NCBI RefSeq assembly: GCF_001467625.1
Contig: NZ_LNYB01000016.1
Coordinates: 81,275 to 114,713 of the forward strand
From: Legionella feeleii
GTDB lineage: Bacteria > Pseudomonadota > Gammaproteobacteria > Legionellales > Legionellaceae
Direction: 5' to 3'
DNA length: 33,439 bases
Below, piece after piece: positions 25,077-33,439 of this stretch. The position numbers were made by a program, and so were the translations under genes. Below the pieces are notes generated by a model. The model was not told where the DNA came from. It saw only the letters and a program-made list of their open reading frames with translations, and did no database searches. Positions within the stretch are counted from its first letter, which is position 1; each line of letters begins with the position of its first letter.

Positions 25077-26981
25077 TTAAACTTCCAGCAAAAGTTTATT
25101 CACTCGACTAACAAAATCAGCAGGGTTTTCAAGCTGGCCGCCTTCTGCAAGGACTGCTTGCTCGAATAACATCACTACCCACTCAGCGAATAACCCATCA
25201 TCCGTTATGCCATGTAAGCGTTTGATCAAAGCATGTTCCGGATTTATTTCAAAAATGGGTTTGCTCGCAGATACCTTTTGCCCTGCTGCTTGCAAAATGC
25301 GTTGCATTTCTAGACCCATGTCCTGTTCATCAGCCACAATACAAGCAGGTGAACTGGTCAAGCGGTTAGTGAATTGTACTTCTTTGACGCGCTCTCCAAG
25401 AACATCTTTAATTTGCCTGAGCATAGGCTCCAAAGCCTTTTCCTGTTCTTTTGCTTGTGGAGTATCACTCGTGTCATCACCGGCTGGAAGATCGACTTTG
25501 CCTTTACTGATCGATTGCAACTTCTTGCCATTAAACTCACTTAAATAACTAACTAACCACTCATCAATGCGATCACTTAAGAGCAAAACCTCAATACCTT
25601 TTTTATTGAAAATCTCAAGATGTGGGCTATTTTTGGCTGCATTATAGCTGGCTGCAGTAATGTAATAAATTTTATCCTGCCCCTCTTTCATGCGTGAAAC
25701 ATAGTCATCCAAAGTAACTGTCTGCTTTTCTGAGCTGGATGTAGAGCTGCTAAAACGCAATAATTTGGCGATTGCTTCCCGGTTAGCATAATCCTCTACC
25801 GGTCCTTCCTTAAGTGCCAGGCCAAATTGCTCCCAGAAAAGTTGATATTTTTCCGGATCATCTTTACTCAATTTATCCAGCATTGACAAAACACGCTTAG
25901 TACATGCGGCTCTGATAGACTCAACCTGCTTATTATCTTGTAGAATTTCACGCGAAACATTTAATGGCAAATCACTGGCATCCACAATTCCTTTAACAAA
26001 TCGTAGATAGCGTGGCAAAAATTGGGTTGCATCATCCATAATAAAAACACGCTTCACATATAGCTTTAGGCCGTGTTTCATTTCCTGTTGCCATAAATCA
26101 AAGGGAGCATTTGCAGGTATATACAGTAAACTAATGTAATCGTGTTTACCTTCTACATGGTTATGGGACCAGATTAAAGGATCCTGGTAATCGTGAGCGA
26201 TATGTTTATAGAGGGTTTTATAATCTTCATCACTGATTTCTGATTTTTGCAGCGTCCATAAAGCCGTTGCCTTATTAACCGCTTCAAAATCAGGGCTTTC
26301 ACTTGCTTTCTCTTTTTTCTCTTTTTGCTCAACTTCATCCATTTTTTTCATCATAATTGGCCAGCAAATATGATCCGAATACTTATGGATAATGCTACGT
26401 AGACGCCAATCACTCAAAAATTCATCCTGATCTTCCTTCAAGTGCAAAATAATTTCTGTGCCCCGCTCCTTTCTCTTTTCCTGTCCAATAGTGAACTCAC
26501 CTTCACCATTGGATTGCCAGACAATCCCTTCATCAGCGCTGAGGCCAGCACGCCGGCTTTTAACAGTAACCTTATCTGCCACAATAAACGCAGAATAAAA
26601 ACCAACACCGAATTGGCCAATCAGATGAGAGTCTTTTGCTTGTTCACCCGTTAAGTGGCTCATAAATTCCTTGGTTCCTGACTTCGCAATAGTACCCAAG
26701 TTTTCAACCGCTTCATCCCAGCTTAGGCCAATACCATTATCTTTAATAGTGATTGTTTTTAACTTTTCATTGAATTCGACAGTGATACGCAGATCAGAGT
26801 CTTTTTCGTACAAAGAGGCATTGGCAAGAGCAAGGAAACGAAGTTTATCCAATGCATCTGATGCATTCGAGATTAATTCACGTAAAAAGATTTCCTTATT
26901 GGAGTAAAGTGAATGAACAACAAGATGTAGCATCTGTTTCACTTCAGTTTGGAACCCCATAGTTTGTTGCTTAGCCACCAT
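25077..26981 (-). CDS. htpG: Chaperone HtpG (bacterial Hsp90)
   Basis: 634 residues; ATP-dependent homodimeric chaperone. GHKL ATPase motifs at the N-terminus: [38 protein letters not shown]. The middle domain has [20 protein letters not shown] with the catalytic-loop Arg region SREILQDN; the C-terminal third is the dimerisation part. Length matches E. coli (624). The ATG is preceded by GGGAG about 8-9 bases upstream. A sigma32-type heat-shock promoter was looked for in the upstream gap and not recognised. Confidence 0.97.
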   Translation of the reverse strand: MVAKQQTMGFQTEVKQMLHLVVHSLYSNKEIFLRELISNASDALDKLRFLALANASLYEKDSDLRITVEFNEKLKTITIKDNGIGLSWDEAVENLGTIAKSGTKEFMSHLTGEQAKDSHLIGQFGVGFYSAFIVADKVTVKSRRAGLSADEGIVWQSNGEGEFTIGQEKRKERGTEIILHLKEDQDEFLSDWRLRSIIHKYSDHICWPIMMKKMDEVEQKEKKEKASESPDFEAVNKATALWTLQKSEISDEDYKTLYKHIAHDYQDPLIWSHNHVEGKHDYISLLYIPANAPFDLWQQEMKHGLKLYVKRVFIMDDATQFLPRYLRFVKGIVDASDLPLNVSREILQDNKQVESIRAACTKRVLSMLDKLSKDDPEKYQLFWEQFGLALKEGPVEDYANREAIAKLLRFSSSTSSSEKQTVTLDDYVSRMKEGQDKIYYITAASYNAAKNSPHLEIFNKKGIEVLLLSDRIDEWLVSYLSEFNGKKLQSISKGKVDLPAGDDTSDTPQAKEQEKALEPMLRQIKDVLGERVKEVQFTNRLTSSPACIVADEQDMGLEMQRILQAAGQKVSASKPIFEINPEHALIKRLHGITDDGLFAEWVVMLFEQAVLAEGGQLENPADFVSRVNKLLLEV

Positions 26982-27249
26982 TTATAAATCTCCCATGACT
27001 CATAAAAATTAAAAAATTATTACTGAATACTCACGAATATTGCTTCGAAGAGCATTGTTATTAGATTTACCCCTTTATTTTTTATTGCCTAGATGCTGCA
27101 GGGGACATTTCATTCCACTTATATGTGGACGTCAGCCAGCAATTTCAAGGTGAAGAATTGAGTTTTATTAACAATTTTAATGATTTTACCCTTTAATGAG
27201 TTAACAATTACACCTGGTAATATTAAAAAACTTGGAGGAACCCATAAGA

Positions 27250-27309
27250 ATGGCATTGAACGGCTATCCTGCCTGTGCTGTCAATTCATTTATAAACCTG
27301 CATTTATAA
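27250..27309 (+). CDS. Candidate 19-residue small ORF
   Basis: ATG at 27250, reading MALNGYPACAVNSFINLHL and stopping at TAA 27307-27309. GGAGG (27234-27238) is a strong Shine-Dalgarno match but 11 bases away, a little far. It is the only plus-strand candidate between two minus-strand genes; its 3' end overlaps the hairpin arms and the direct repeat. No promoter was identified. It may be chance. Confidence 0.25.
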   Translation: MALNGYPACAVNSFINLHL

Positions 27310-27320
27310 AGAACTGACAG
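27278..27320 (-). terminator. Long hairpin downstream of glnA, possible 3' end
   Basis: On the minus-strand RNA, CUGUCAGUUC (27320-27311) can pair with GAAUUGACAG (27287-27278) as 10 bp with one G-U pair and a 23-base loop that contains TTTATAAATG twice. It lies 42 bases past the glnA stop. No U-run follows, so termination is uncertain; it may protect the mRNA 3' end. Confidence 0.35.
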
Positions 27321-27362
27321 TCAGCAGAATGAAGATGATAATAATACCTTAGTACTGGCTTC

Positions 27363-28772
27363 TTAGAGACTATAATACAATTCAAACTCAATAGGATGGA
27401 CAAGACTTCTAACTTGTGCAATCTCAGCTTCGCGGAGAGAAATATAACTCTTAATAAAATCGCGGCTAAAAACATCACCTTGCAACAGAAAGTCGTGATC
27501 CTCTAAGAGATATTGTACAGCTTGTTCGAGGGAACCGCATACCGTAGGTACATCCACCAATTCTTCAGGAGGAAGATCATAAAGATCTTTATCAATGGGC
27601 TGACCTGGATGAATTTTCTTTTGTATACCATCCAATCCTGCCATCATCATTGCAGAAAACGCAAGATAAGGGTTAGCCATTGGATCCGGGAAACGTACCT
27701 CAATACGACGACCTTTCGGATTATTAATATGAGGAATACGGATCGCTGCAGAACGGTTACGAGCTGAATAAGCCAGTAAAACAGGTGCCTCAAAACCAGG
27801 AACCAGGCGCTTATAACTGTTAGTAGCCGGGTTAGTAAAAGCATTCAGCGCCCTTGCATGCTTGATAATACCACCAATGTAATAGAGGGCTGTTTCTGAT
27901 AGACCAGCATATTGATCACCAGTAAACAAGTTGACTCCATCTTTCATTAAAGATTGGTGACAATGCATACCATTACCATTATCCCCCACTAAAGGTTTAG
28001 GCATGAAAGTCGCTGTTTTACCATAATTATGAGCTACGTTATGGATAACATATTTTAAAATTTGCAGTTCGTCGGCTTTTTTAGTTAAGCTATTAAAACG
28101 CGTTGCTACCTCACATTGGTTCCCGGTAGCTACTTCATGATGATGCGCTTCAACAACCATGCCTAAAGACTCTAGTGTCAAACAGATTGCAGAGCGGATA
28201 TCCTGTGATGAGTCGACTGGTGGAACGGGGAAATAACCACCTTTGACACCGGGCCGATGGCCAATATTGCCTCCTTCAAAATTTTTACCAGAATTCCAAT
28301 GTGCCTCATCAGAATCCACTTTATAAAAAGACCCACTCATGTTTGTTTCCCAGCGCACATCGTCAAATAGGAAAAATTCGGGCTCTGGTCCAAAAAAAGC
28401 TTTATCTGCAATACCGGTCGATTGCAAATAAACCTCTGCTCGTTGTGCTATGGAGCGTGGATCACGGTCATAACCTAACATAGTTTGCGGATCAACTACG
28501 TTGCAACGAAGAATCAATGTATTATCCTGATAAAATGGATCAGGAAGGATTGTATCCATATCAGGCATAAGAGTTAGATCTGACTGATGAATTTTTTGCC
28601 AACCTTTGATAGATGATCCGTCAATCATTTTACCGTTTTCAAGGAAATCATCATCTACAGCCCCAACAGGAATAGTAATATGTTGCTCTTTTCCTCGTGT
28701 ATCTGTAAATCGCAAATCAATAAATTTAGCATCGTGTGCTTTTATTTTGTCGTATATTACTTCTTTGTTCAT
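27363..28772 (-). CDS. glnA: Glutamine synthetase, type I
   Basis: 469 residues, the same as E. coli GlnA; makes glutamine from glutamate, ammonia and ATP as a dodecamer. Motifs: [21 protein letters not shown] (metal Glu), [21 protein letters not shown], and the adenylylation site Y398 (Tyr397 after Met removal) in [10 protein letters not shown], so activity is probably tuned by GlnE. The ATG at 28772 is chosen because GGAG is 6 bases upstream; an ATG six bases earlier is too close to it. It is divergent from lspF across 97 bases. No ntrB/ntrC follow, unlike the enterobacterial glnALG operon. Confidence 0.97.
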   Translation of the reverse strand: MNKEVIYDKIKAHDAKFIDLRFTDTRGKEQHITIPVGAVDDDFLENGKMIDGSSIKGWQKIHQSDLTLMPDMDTILPDPFYQDNTLILRCNVVDPQTMLGYDRDPRSIAQRAEVYLQSTGIADKAFFGPEPEFFLFDDVRWETNMSGSFYKVDSDEAHWNSGKNFEGGNIGHRPGVKGGYFPVPPVDSSQDIRSAICLTLESLGMVVEAHHHEVATGNQCEVATRFNSLTKKADELQILKYVIHNVAHNYGKTATFMPKPLVGDNGNGMHCHQSLMKDGVNLFTGDQYAGLSETALYYIGGIIKHARALNAFTNPATNSYKRLVPGFEAPVLLAYSARNRSAAIRIPHINNPKGRRIEVRFPDPMANPYLAFSAMMMAGLDGIQKKIHPGQPIDKDLYDLPPEELVDVPTVCGSLEQAVQYLLEDHDFLLQGDVFSRDFIKSYISLREAEIAQVRSLVHPIEFELYYSL

Positions 28773-28869
28773 TATCATCTCCAAGATTGACCACCACCAA
28801 GTCTACCCTAAGTGACTTACTAAACCCAATAGATTACACTGTTTCCTATTAAAACTAATAGTAGTGAAT

Positions 28870-30069
28870 ATGGGCGCCTATCATTATCAAGCGCTAAATA
28901 AAGCCGGTTCAACTGCAAAAGGTGTTATTGAAGCTGATTCAGAACGCCAGGCTCGTCAATTACTGCGTGAGCGCGGTTTAATTCCAACACAAATTCGTGC
29001 TTTGGTTAAGCAACATCAATCACGTAGAAAAGGCAAGCTATCTGCTCAAGATTTGTCCTTATTTACTCGCCAATTAGCAACCTTGCTTGCTGCCGGTATT
29101 CCTGTGGAAGAATCTTTGCGCGGTGTCAGTGAGCAAACCGAAAAAGATAAAGTCCGTGAATTAATTATCGGTGTACGCTCCAAAGTACTTGAAGGATATG
29201 CTTTGGCACAAGCAATGGGTGAATTCCCAGATGCGTTTCCAGAACTTTATCGAGCAACAGTGGGTGCAGGTGAACAAACAGGTCGTTTAGACCTCGTATT
29301 AGAAAAATTGGCGCAATATACTGAAAATCAACAAGAAACCAGACAGAAAATTCAGCAGGCGCTTATTTATCCCTCCGTGATGATTGTTGTATCAACTGCG
29401 ATCATTAGTTTCTTGCTTGCTTTTGTCGTGCCAAAAATTATTGAAGTCTTTACCAATAGTGGCCAATCTTTGCCGAATATGACTAAAGTGCTTATTACCC
29501 TCAGCGGCTTCATTAAATCTTATGGATTAATTAGTCTGGGGATCATTATTATTCTCCTGGCGGGCTTTAAAAAGAGTCTTCATAATCTGAAAATACGTAC
29601 CGCCTGGCATCAGGTGTTGTTAAAATTACCTATTGTCTCCTATTTGGTTAAATCCATTAATGTAGCACGCTATATTCACACGTTTAGTATTTTATTTGCT
29701 GCCGGGGTTAATGTCCTTGAAACCATGCGTGTTTCTGCAAGCCTGGTAACTAACCTGGTTATGCGTAATGCATTCGATCTCGCCACCATCAGGGTCAGAG
29801 AAGGAAGTGCTATCAGTCAAGCATTAAAAGAAACCAGTTATTTGAGTCCAATGGCAACTCATTTAATTGCTAGTGGTGAAAAAAGCGGCCAAATAGCTGT
29901 CATGATGGAACGTGCCGCTTCGCATCTTGATAGTGAAGTAAAACGCCTCATTGATACCGCATTAACCCTTCTTGAGCCCCTAGTCATTCTACTCATGGGA
30001 GCGGTTGTTTTATTTATCGTGTTGGCCACTCTCCTACCCATATTTTCTATGGAGCAGCTTGTTACTTAG
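28870..30069 (+). CDS. lspF: Type II secretion inner-membrane platform protein LspF (GspF)
   Basis: 399 residues. Two T2SSF domains: the first around LSLFTRQLATLLAAGIPVEESL, the second around YIHTFSILFAAGVNVLETM, each followed by membrane helices (near 170-190, 220-240 and the C-terminal LLEPLVILLMGAVVLFIVLATLLP). It forms the core of the type II secretion platform that links the ATPase GspE to the pseudopilus. ATG 28870 (MGAYHYQAL) is chosen over a GTG six bases earlier; the Shine-Dalgarno is weak in both cases. lspG follows after a 217-base gap. Confidence 0.94.
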   Translation: MGAYHYQALNKAGSTAKGVIEADSERQARQLLRERGLIPTQIRALVKQHQSRRKGKLSAQDLSLFTRQLATLLAAGIPVEESLRGVSEQTEKDKVRELIIGVRSKVLEGYALAQAMGEFPDAFPELYRATVGAGEQTGRLDLVLEKLAQYTENQQETRQKIQQALIYPSVMIVVSTAIISFLLAFVVPKIIEVFTNSGQSLPNMTKVLITLSGFIKSYGLISLGIIIILLAGFKKSLHNLKIRTAWHQVLLKLPIVSYLVKSINVARYIHTFSILFAAGVNVLETMRVSASLVTNLVMRNAFDLATIRVREGSAISQALKETSYLSPMATHLIASGEKSGQIAVMMERAASHLDSEVKRLIDTALTLLEPLVILLMGAVVLFIVLATLLPIFSMEQLVT

Positions 30070-30286
30070 TCAATATTACTTACGTACAGATAAGAATTAG
30101 CAGCGATCCTTTTTGTATCGTGCATCCTCACCTTATAGTAGAATCAGCCCAGGGGTTATTTACATTTCTACAACCTTGGTGCTTATACCTTGATTTACTG
30201 CGCTTTGCTGCGAGGCTCGGAGAATCAAGCCATGATCACTCAAGTTAATGTCAACAGCCTCTAACAAATTGATTGAGGAGTTTTTT

Positions 30287-30706
30287 ATGAATAGACAAAG
30301 TGGCTTTTCTTTAATTGAGATCATGGTTGTAGTCGTGATCCTGGGTATTCTTGCTTCCATCGTAGTTCCTAAAATTATAAGTCGTCCGGATGAAGCTCGC
30401 GTTGTTAAAGCGAAACAAGATGTACTTGCAATTCAAAATGCGATGGATCTATATAAATTGGATAATGGCATTTATCCCAGTACTGATCAGGGTCTACATG
30501 CCTTAGTTGAAAAGCCTACTTCTAACCCTATTCCTCGCGATTGGAAACAATACCTAAAATCTATACCTAAAGATCCTTGGGGGCGTGAGTATTTGTATCT
30601 TAATCCTGGAGAGCATGGTGAAATCGATATTTTTACCTTAGGAGCTGATGGGCAGCAGGGAGGCAGCGGTATTAATGCAGAAATAGGTAATTGGGATGCG
30701 CAATAA
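30287..30706 (+). CDS. lspG: Major pseudopilin LspG (GspG)
   Basis: 139 residues from the ATG at 30287, which has GAGGAG 6 bases upstream; the frame is open to 30248 but that part is not family-like. Prepilin peptidase should cut after Gly in RQSG|FSLIE, leaving N-methyl-Phe and the Glu at +5 in a hydrophobic helix. The C-terminal half has the GspG features DPWGREYLYLNPG and the calcium-loop-like LGADGQQGGSG. It polymerises into the pseudopilus that pushes substrates through the outer-membrane secretin. It overlaps lspH by 11 bases. Confidence 0.95.
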   Translation: MNRQSGFSLIEIMVVVVILGILASIVVPKIISRPDEARVVKAKQDVLAIQNAMDLYKLDNGIYPSTDQGLHALVEKPTSNPIPRDWKQYLKSIPKDPWGREYLYLNPGEHGEIDIFTLGADGQQGGSGINAEIGNWDAQ

Positions 30707-31181
30707 GGGTGGCTTTACCCTCATTGAAATTTTAGTGGTGCTGTTTATTGTCAGCATCACCCTAAGCTTTGCCTTACTTGCTTTTGGCGATTTTGGCGCC
30801 AGCCGACGCGTTATCGTTGCAGCAGAACAGTTTTCTGCTTATCTTAAGCTAGTGCAACAACAATCCATTATCGAAGGAAAAAATTTAGGTATTGATATTA
30901 ATAACCAAGGTTATAAAACCTATCGTTTACAACAGGGAAACACATGGCAGGCTATGCCAGAAAAAAGCATTTTTCATTGGCAACATTTTCCTAATAATCT
31001 TGTCATTGATTTACAAAGCCCACTCAAAAATAATACGCGGATGCCTGATATTATGATGAGCCCTTCCGGGAATTTAACTAGCTTTAAATTGCGTTTTGGT
31101 ACAACTGATAAGCCTGCACTGGCTACTCTGATTGGTAAACGCAATGGGCAGCTTATTCTCCTAAAACCCCAAGCATCATGA
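30696..31181 (+). CDS. lspH: Minor pseudopilin LspH (GspH)
   Basis: 161 residues. Type IV pilin-like N-terminus with cleavage after Gly in KGG|FTLIEILVVLFIV and Glu at +5. The C-terminal globular part is divergent, as is normal for GspH. Identity is from position between lspG and lspI and from length. Overlaps lspG by 11 bases and lspI by 4. Confidence 0.88.
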   Translation: MRNKGGFTLIEILVVLFIVSITLSFALLAFGDFGASRRVIVAAEQFSAYLKLVQQQSIIEGKNLGIDINNQGYKTYRLQQGNTWQAMPEKSIFHWQHFPNNLVIDLQSPLKNNTRMPDIMMSPSGNLTSFKLRFGTTDKPALATLIGKRNGQLILLKPQAS

Positions 31182-31567
31182 CCAAGCGCTCTTATCAATA
31201 CAAAAGTCAGACAGGCTTTACTTTGATTGAGGTTCTTTTAGCCCTGGCGGTTATTAGCATAGCCTTGACCGCCTTGCTGAAATCATCTGCCCAAAATATA
31301 GTCAATACACAACGAATAAAAGAGAAAACGATAAGTCATTGGGTGGCTATGCAAGGAGTAGCTATAGTTCAACTAGGCTTATTACAAGTGAATACCAGCC
31401 AGGAAGTAACCCAAGTCACTACGATGCTTGGTCAACGATGGTATTGGCGTGTCCAGGCTAATTCTACACCCATCAAATCTATGCAACAACTTACCATCAC
31501 TGTCAGTAAAAACCAGGCCGGTCCCTTTGGCTCTCCATTAGTCGCATTTCGGTATCAACAAAAATGA
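31178..31567 (+). CDS. lspI: Minor pseudopilin LspI (GspI)
   Basis: 129 residues with cleavage after Gly in SQTG|FTLIEVLLALAV and Glu at +5. Small globular part with VAMQGVAIVQLGL and RWYWRVQANSTP, a typical GspI pattern. Starts in the ATGA overlap with lspH (31178-31181) and ends in an ATGA overlap with lspJ (31564-31567). GspI, J and K form the tip complex that starts pseudopilus assembly. Confidence 0.92.
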   Translation: MTKRSYQYKSQTGFTLIEVLLALAVISIALTALLKSSAQNIVNTQRIKEKTISHWVAMQGVAIVQLGLLQVNTSQEVTQVTTMLGQRWYWRVQANSTPIKSMQQLTITVSKNQAGPFGSPLVAFRYQQK

Positions 31568-32178
31568 TCAAACAACAGGGCTTTACCCTTCTTGAAATTT
31601 TAATTGCACTGGTTGTTTTTGCCATTCTGGCAAGCCTATGTTCTTCTGCGATGTACAATGCCTTTCATACTCAAAAGCAAGTAGCACATCAAGCGGAGCA
31701 ATTGAATGCCTTGCAATTAGCAGTCACACTGATTGAGCGAGATACAAAACAAGCTGTAGAAAGATCTGTCCGCGGTAATGACATGCATATTTTTCCTGCT
31801 TTTGTAGGACAAGCACACTATCTGGAATTTACTCGCACTGGTGTTGCAAATCCCGAAGCCGCTGAAAAACGTAGTACTCTTCAACGCATCGCTTATTTAT
31901 GTGATAAACATCAACTGATAAGAAGAAGTTGGGAAACACTTGATACAGTAGAGCGTAGTCACTATGAAGACCAATCACTACTTGATGGCCTGGAAGACTG
32001 TGAATTTGCCTATTTGAATCATAGCTTGCAAGTATTGCCTGAATGGTTTGCAAATGCCTTACAGCAAAACCAGCGTAAAGAACCTTTTCCAAAAGCAATT
32101 CAACTTTCCCTAACATTAAAAACCTGGGGAAAAATGAGTTTTCTTTTGATTATTCCGGAGGGTCTTTATAGTGCTTAA
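31564..32178 (+). CDS. lspJ: Minor pseudopilin LspJ (GspJ)
   Basis: 204 residues with cleavage after Gly in KQQG|FTLLEILIALVVFAIL and Glu at +5. GspJ features follow: LQLAVTLIERDTKQAVERSVR, YLEFTRTGVANP, QRIAYLCDKHQLIRRSW. Overlaps lspI by 4 bases and lspK by 8. Confidence 0.94.
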   Translation: MIKQQGFTLLEILIALVVFAILASLCSSAMYNAFHTQKQVAHQAEQLNALQLAVTLIERDTKQAVERSVRGNDMHIFPAFVGQAHYLEFTRTGVANPEAAEKRSTLQRIAYLCDKHQLIRRSWETLDTVERSHYEDQSLLDGLEDCEFAYLNHSLQVLPEWFANALQQNQRKEPFPKAIQLSLTLKTWGKMSFLLIIPEGLYSA

Positions 32179-33112
32179 TATTGCCAAAAATAAAGGAAGT
32201 GCGCTTATTTCCGCACTGTTTATCATGACTCTTGTTGCAATAGCAGCTACGGCAATGAGCACTCGCTTGCAGCTTGATATTTACCGTACTCGCTTGACAA
32301 TAAACAGTGATAAGCTCTATCTAGCTTCGCAGGCGCTAAGTTTTTGGGCAATGGATAAACTCACCGCGAAGAAAACTTCTTTCCTGGTTGGTGATATCTA
32401 TGGCAAAGTCAGTAATTTTCCTACCAAGTTGCAAAAACTCTATCCGGAAGCTCTAATTGAAGGTGGCTTATATGATTTGCAAGCCCGCTTTAATTTAAAT
32501 AATTTAACCGATAAAAAATATCAGGCCCTCTTTCTACAATTACTAGAATCGATATCATCACAAATGACTCCAGATGAGCGTAAAGAACTTACTTTAGCGA
32601 CAACCAATTGGGTGATGCCTTATCAGCCCGGAATTGGTAATGAATTTTTTTCTTATTATTTACGAAAAAAGCCTGGCTATTACCCTAGCCAGCAACCGAT
32701 GCAGAGTGTCTCAGAGCTCAGATTAATTAAAGGTGTTAGTGCCAAACTCTATCAACGCTTGTTTCCTTATGTCATAGCTCTACCAGAATCAACTCCAATT
32801 AATGTAAATACAGCACCCAAACAACTTTTAATGACACTAGGTAACGGCCTCAATGAAGAGCAAGTCCATGAGTTATTAGCTGCACGCGGAAAAAAAGGTA
32901 TTTCTGATCTTAAAGCGATCTACCCTATTTTAGAAAAATTGAATATCCGCAGTGACCAAATTACCATTGAAAGTCAATATTTTATGACTATTGCAACGGT
33001 CAGAATAGGTGACTTAAGTCTCGTTAACTATACCATCATGAAGCGTAATAAAGATAAACAGGGAAAAATGTCTGCTCTTATACTGGGTGAAAGCTTAAAT
33101 ACGCATGGATAA
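32171..33112 (+). CDS. lspK: Minor pseudopilin LspK (GspK)
   Basis: 313 residues from a GTG at 32171, supported by GGAGGG (32157-32162) 8 bases upstream. Cleavage would be after Gly in NKG|SALISALFIM; the +5 Glu of other pseudopilins is absent, as is normal for GspK. Helix-hairpin-helix-like GspK segments include LTLATTNWVMP and TPINVNTAPKQLLMTL. Caps the pseudopilus tip. Its start overlaps the lspJ stop. Confidence 0.94.
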   Translation: MLNIAKNKGSALISALFIMTLVAIAATAMSTRLQLDIYRTRLTINSDKLYLASQALSFWAMDKLTAKKTSFLVGDIYGKVSNFPTKLQKLYPEALIEGGLYDLQARFNLNNLTDKKYQALFLQLLESISSQMTPDERKELTLATTNWVMPYQPGIGNEFFSYYLRKKPGYYPSQQPMQSVSELRLIKGVSAKLYQRLFPYVIALPESTPINVNTAPKQLLMTLGNGLNEEQVHELLAARGKKGISDLKAIYPILEKLNIRSDQITIESQYFMTIATVRIGDLSLVNYTIMKRNKDKQGKMSALILGESLNTHG

Positions 33113-33115
33113 AGA

Positions 33116-33358
33116 CTATTTTTCCTTGTTTTTCATTTGCTGGTATAGCACTTCACCGCGTTCTTTATCTTGAGAAGACATAGTAGGTTCAAGCCGGGCA
33201 AGCTCCTTTGATGCTTGCTGATTTTTATTAAGAGTAGCCAATTTCAACCACGCATAAGCCCTAGAAACATCTTTATTAACACCAAGTCCGGCCAAATACA
33301 GATAACCTAATTTCCCCTGAGCCATTGCATTGCCTTGATCTGCTGCTTTACCGTATTC
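33116..33358 (-). pseudogene. Remnant of a Sel1-repeat protein, 5' end missing
   Basis: Reading from 33358, the frame gives EYGKAADQGNAMAQ then GKLGYLYLAGLGVNKD and AYAWLKLAT, that is the end of one Sel1 repeat plus a full second one (consensus Gly, Tyr, Leu and Ala positions kept), then a charged tail ending EKERGEV-type residues and a TAG at 33116-33118. Upstream of 33358 the frame stays open to a TAA at 33413-33415 but shows no Sel1 pattern and no ATG, GTG or TTG. The first in-frame ATG (33325) falls inside the repeat. The gene is probably truncated by a rearrangement or insertion near 33360. Confidence 0.6.
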
Positions 33359-33416
33359 GTTCGGGCAAATACGGGTTGCATTGAAAGAGAAAATTAATTT
33401 AGAGGGTTTAGGTTAA

Positions 33417-33432
33417 AGGGCAAGAGAGCCCT
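33417..33432. repeat. Short inverted repeat at the right edge
   Basis: AGGGC (33417-33421) and GCCCT (33428-33432) with a 6-base spacer, in the unexplained sequence that replaces the 5' part of the Sel1 gene. It might belong to the end of a mobile element, but too little is visible. Confidence 0.25.
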
Positions 33433-33439
33433 ATAGTCT

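Larger units (their letters stand above)
26982..27362. other. Intergenic region between htpG and glnA (381 bases)
   Basis: The longest non-coding stretch in the window and very AT-rich. It holds the 5' leader of htpG, a TCCAC-N6-GTGGA repeat at 27114-27129, a small possible frame at 27250-27309, a 10-base direct repeat CATTTATAAA at 27287-27296 and 27301-27310, and a long hairpin at 27278-27320 that lies downstream of glnA. No tRNA or known riboswitch was seen. Confidence 0.6.

Noticed and set aside
26982-27130. Sigma32-type heat-shock promoter for htpG
   Set aside because: No CTTGAA with a properly spaced CCCCAT-like box was found on the minus strand.
30248-30286. N-terminal extension of LspG
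   Set aside because: A 13-residue extension would not fit a short prepilin leader; GAGGAG precedes the ATG at 30287.
1-33439. CRISPR array, prophage or integrated element
   Set aside because: No regular repeats with spacers, integrase, phage structural or transposase genes were seen; the only sign of rearrangement is the broken Sel1 gene at the right edge.

Overview
The window reads as chromosomal DNA of a Legionella species or a very close relative. The basis is recognition of protein families, not a database search: AT-rich DNA, Legionella-type lsp type II secretion genes, an oxidoreductase next to lpxB that fits the 2,3-diaminoglucose lipid A of Legionella, a Legionella-style Fis, and several small proteins of Legionella type. 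No phage, CRISPR array, rRNA or tRNA was seen. Apart from a broken gene at the right edge, the region is densely coding and housekeeping in character.

Left third (1-6970, minus strand): the start of an exported protein is cut by the left edge. Upstream of it on the same strand runs hutU-hutH-aldehyde dehydrogenase-SDR-rnhA-dnaQ, with very short gaps or 4-8 bp overlaps. Histidine catabolism therefore feeds by read-through into RNase HI and the proofreading subunit of DNA polymerase III. hutU has a good sigma70-type promoter with an inverted repeat over the predicted start site. Divergent from it (6971-11024, plus) are a POT peptide transporter, an MFS transporter, a PhnB-like VOC protein and an exported protein of unknown function.

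Middle (11139-16123, minus): a small membrane protein behind a perfect consensus promoter, an NAD-dependent formate dehydrogenase with every known catalytic residue, then a three-gene set: a GCS2 carboxylate-amine ligase, a protein with two degenerate cyclic-nucleotide-binding domains, and a class II glutamine amidotransferase-like hydrolase. The ligase plus hydrolase pair resembles the EgtA/EgtC logic of gamma-glutamyl addition and removal, without EgtB or EgtD here. It is the best candidate for an undescribed pathway in the window.

Right half: rsfS-rlmH-mrdA-rodA (ribosome silencing, 23S rRNA methylation, cell elongation) forms a compact operon with a clear promoter. rnhB is convergent to it. 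A probable gnnA overlaps lpxB (lipid A backbone), then come fis, a Nudix-like protein of possible effector type, htpG and glnA. Divergent from glnA is the type II secretion cluster lspF, lspG, H, I, J, K (inner-membrane platform plus pseudopilins). The window ends in the remains of a Sel1-repeat gene whose 5' part has been replaced by unrelated sequence.
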